Shown: in pieces, positions 5,253 to 5,628 of the stretch
How positions within the stretch are numbered: the stretch's first letter is position 1
Layout: each line of letters begins with the position of its first letter
Source: Verrucomicrobiota bacterium
GTDB lineage: Bacteria; Verrucomicrobiota; Verrucomicrobiia; Chthoniobacterales; UBA10450
Direction: 5' to 3'
Assembly (NCBI GenBank): GCA_003221375.1
Contig: QHRI01000197.1
Location: 1-5,628 of the forward strand
Length of the DNA stretch: 5,628 nucleotides
Translations under genes and position numbers: made by a program
The notes under the pieces: model-generated
Told to the model about the DNA's origin: nothing
Seen by the model: the letters and a program-made list of their open reading frames with translations, nothing else
Database searches by the model: none

Positions 5253-5628
5253 CTACCGGAAACCATACACCAGCGCCCAATGCGTGCGTTCCTCCGGCGA
5301 TTGCTCGACACTGACGATGATAAAATAACTGCCAGTGGTCTTCGGAATGACATGCGCAGCCGCAAAATGGCCTTTCTCCCAGCTGTCTGGCTCTTCCGCC
5401 AGCTTCCCATCCGAATCATAAACGTGAACGGATACTTTTGCCCGATCAACCTCTGTTCCCAGCCAGAACCAATATTCGTTGCCTTTGAATAATTGTTGCC
5501 GGACCGCTTTCTTCTCGCCCGAACTAAGGTCGCCTCCCCAGTAATCTTCACGCACTTGGAATCCTTGTTTTACGTATGGTTCTGCCGCCTGAAGGGCAAA
5601 TGACTGCGCGTCATCCACCGAGGCGAAA
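5253..5628 (-). CDS. Unrecognised protein, C-terminal 124 codons, probably exported; 5' end off right edge
   Basis: The frame is open to the window edge and ends at TAG 5255-5253. The visible part starts with FASVDDAQSFALQAAEPYVKQGF, which looks like the region just after a signal peptide (FAS then mature DDAQS), though the signal itself is outside the window. The rest is rich in alternating aromatic and hydrophobic residues: EYWFWLGTEV, AKVSVHVYDSDGKL, GSYFIIVSVEQS and a C-terminal HWALVYGFR. This suggests a small beta-sandwich. I recognise no catalytic motif or named family. A GTG at 5618 could be a start, but coherent codons continue upstream of it, so the gene is more likely truncated by the window. 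It lies 66 bp ahead of phoH on the same strand and could be cotranscribed or independent. Confidence 0.7.
   Translation of the reverse strand, partial: FASVDDAQSFALQAAEPYVKQGFQVREDYWGGDLSSGEKKAVRQQLFKGNEYWFWLGTEVDRAKVSVHVYDSDGKLAEEPDSWEKGHFAAAHVIPKTTGSYFIIVSVEQSPEERTHWALVYGFR

Noticed and set aside
5186..5551. A 121-residue minus-strand frame ending at the phoH start
   Set aside because: It overlaps another frame on the same strand that reads as a coherent beta-rich protein with conserved-looking composition; this one is basic and low in structure, typical of a shadow.

Overview
The window holds parts of three bacterial gene groups and several short repeat-like elements. Base composition is moderately GC-rich. 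The proteins are ordinary bacterial housekeeping enzymes: sulfate activation, complex I, a PhoH ATPase and a 7TM-HD cyclic-dinucleotide phosphodiesterase. The presence of PhoH next to a 7TM-HD protein, the short-form CysD and the hairpin repeats of the TTGTAGGGCAAGCG / GGCAGGCGGAGCGCCTGCC style suggest a soil-type Verrucomicrobiota genome. That placement is an inference from style, not something proven here.

Layout: positions 1-1042 (minus strand) carry the start of a sulfate-assimilation operon. cysD is complete. cysN overlaps it by ATGA and runs off the left edge. The divergent gap 1043-1314 contains a roughly 121-bp imperfect palindrome with terminal inverted repeats and three internal hairpins, a weak candidate cysD promoter, and the nuoB ribosome binding site. 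Positions 1315-2523 (plus strand) hold nuoB and nuoC, two soluble subunits of the complex I connecting module. They are separated by 96 bp that contain a 64-bp twin-hairpin repeat and a 35-codon mini-ORF that could relay ribosomes from nuoB to nuoC. No nuoA precedes them and no nuoD follows.

Positions 2560-5186 (minus strand) hold phoH followed 8 nt later by a pgpH-like membrane HD phosphohydrolase. The latter converges on nuoC with a 36-nt gap and no evident terminator. At the right edge, 5253-5628 (minus strand) is the 3' part of an unrecognised, probably exported beta-rich protein.

Functionally, CysD and CysN make adenosine 5'-phosphosulfate from sulfate and ATP. NuoB and NuoC carry electrons to quinone and help build the peripheral arm. 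PhoH is an RNA-linked P-loop ATPase, and the HD protein probably degrades cyclic di-AMP. I see no defence system, CRISPR array, tRNA, rRNA or transposase. The most unusual material is the set of short repeats lodged at gene starts (the cysN N-terminus, the cysD-nuoB divergent region and the nuoC start), in particular the possible rewiring of nuoC translation by a repeat insertion.
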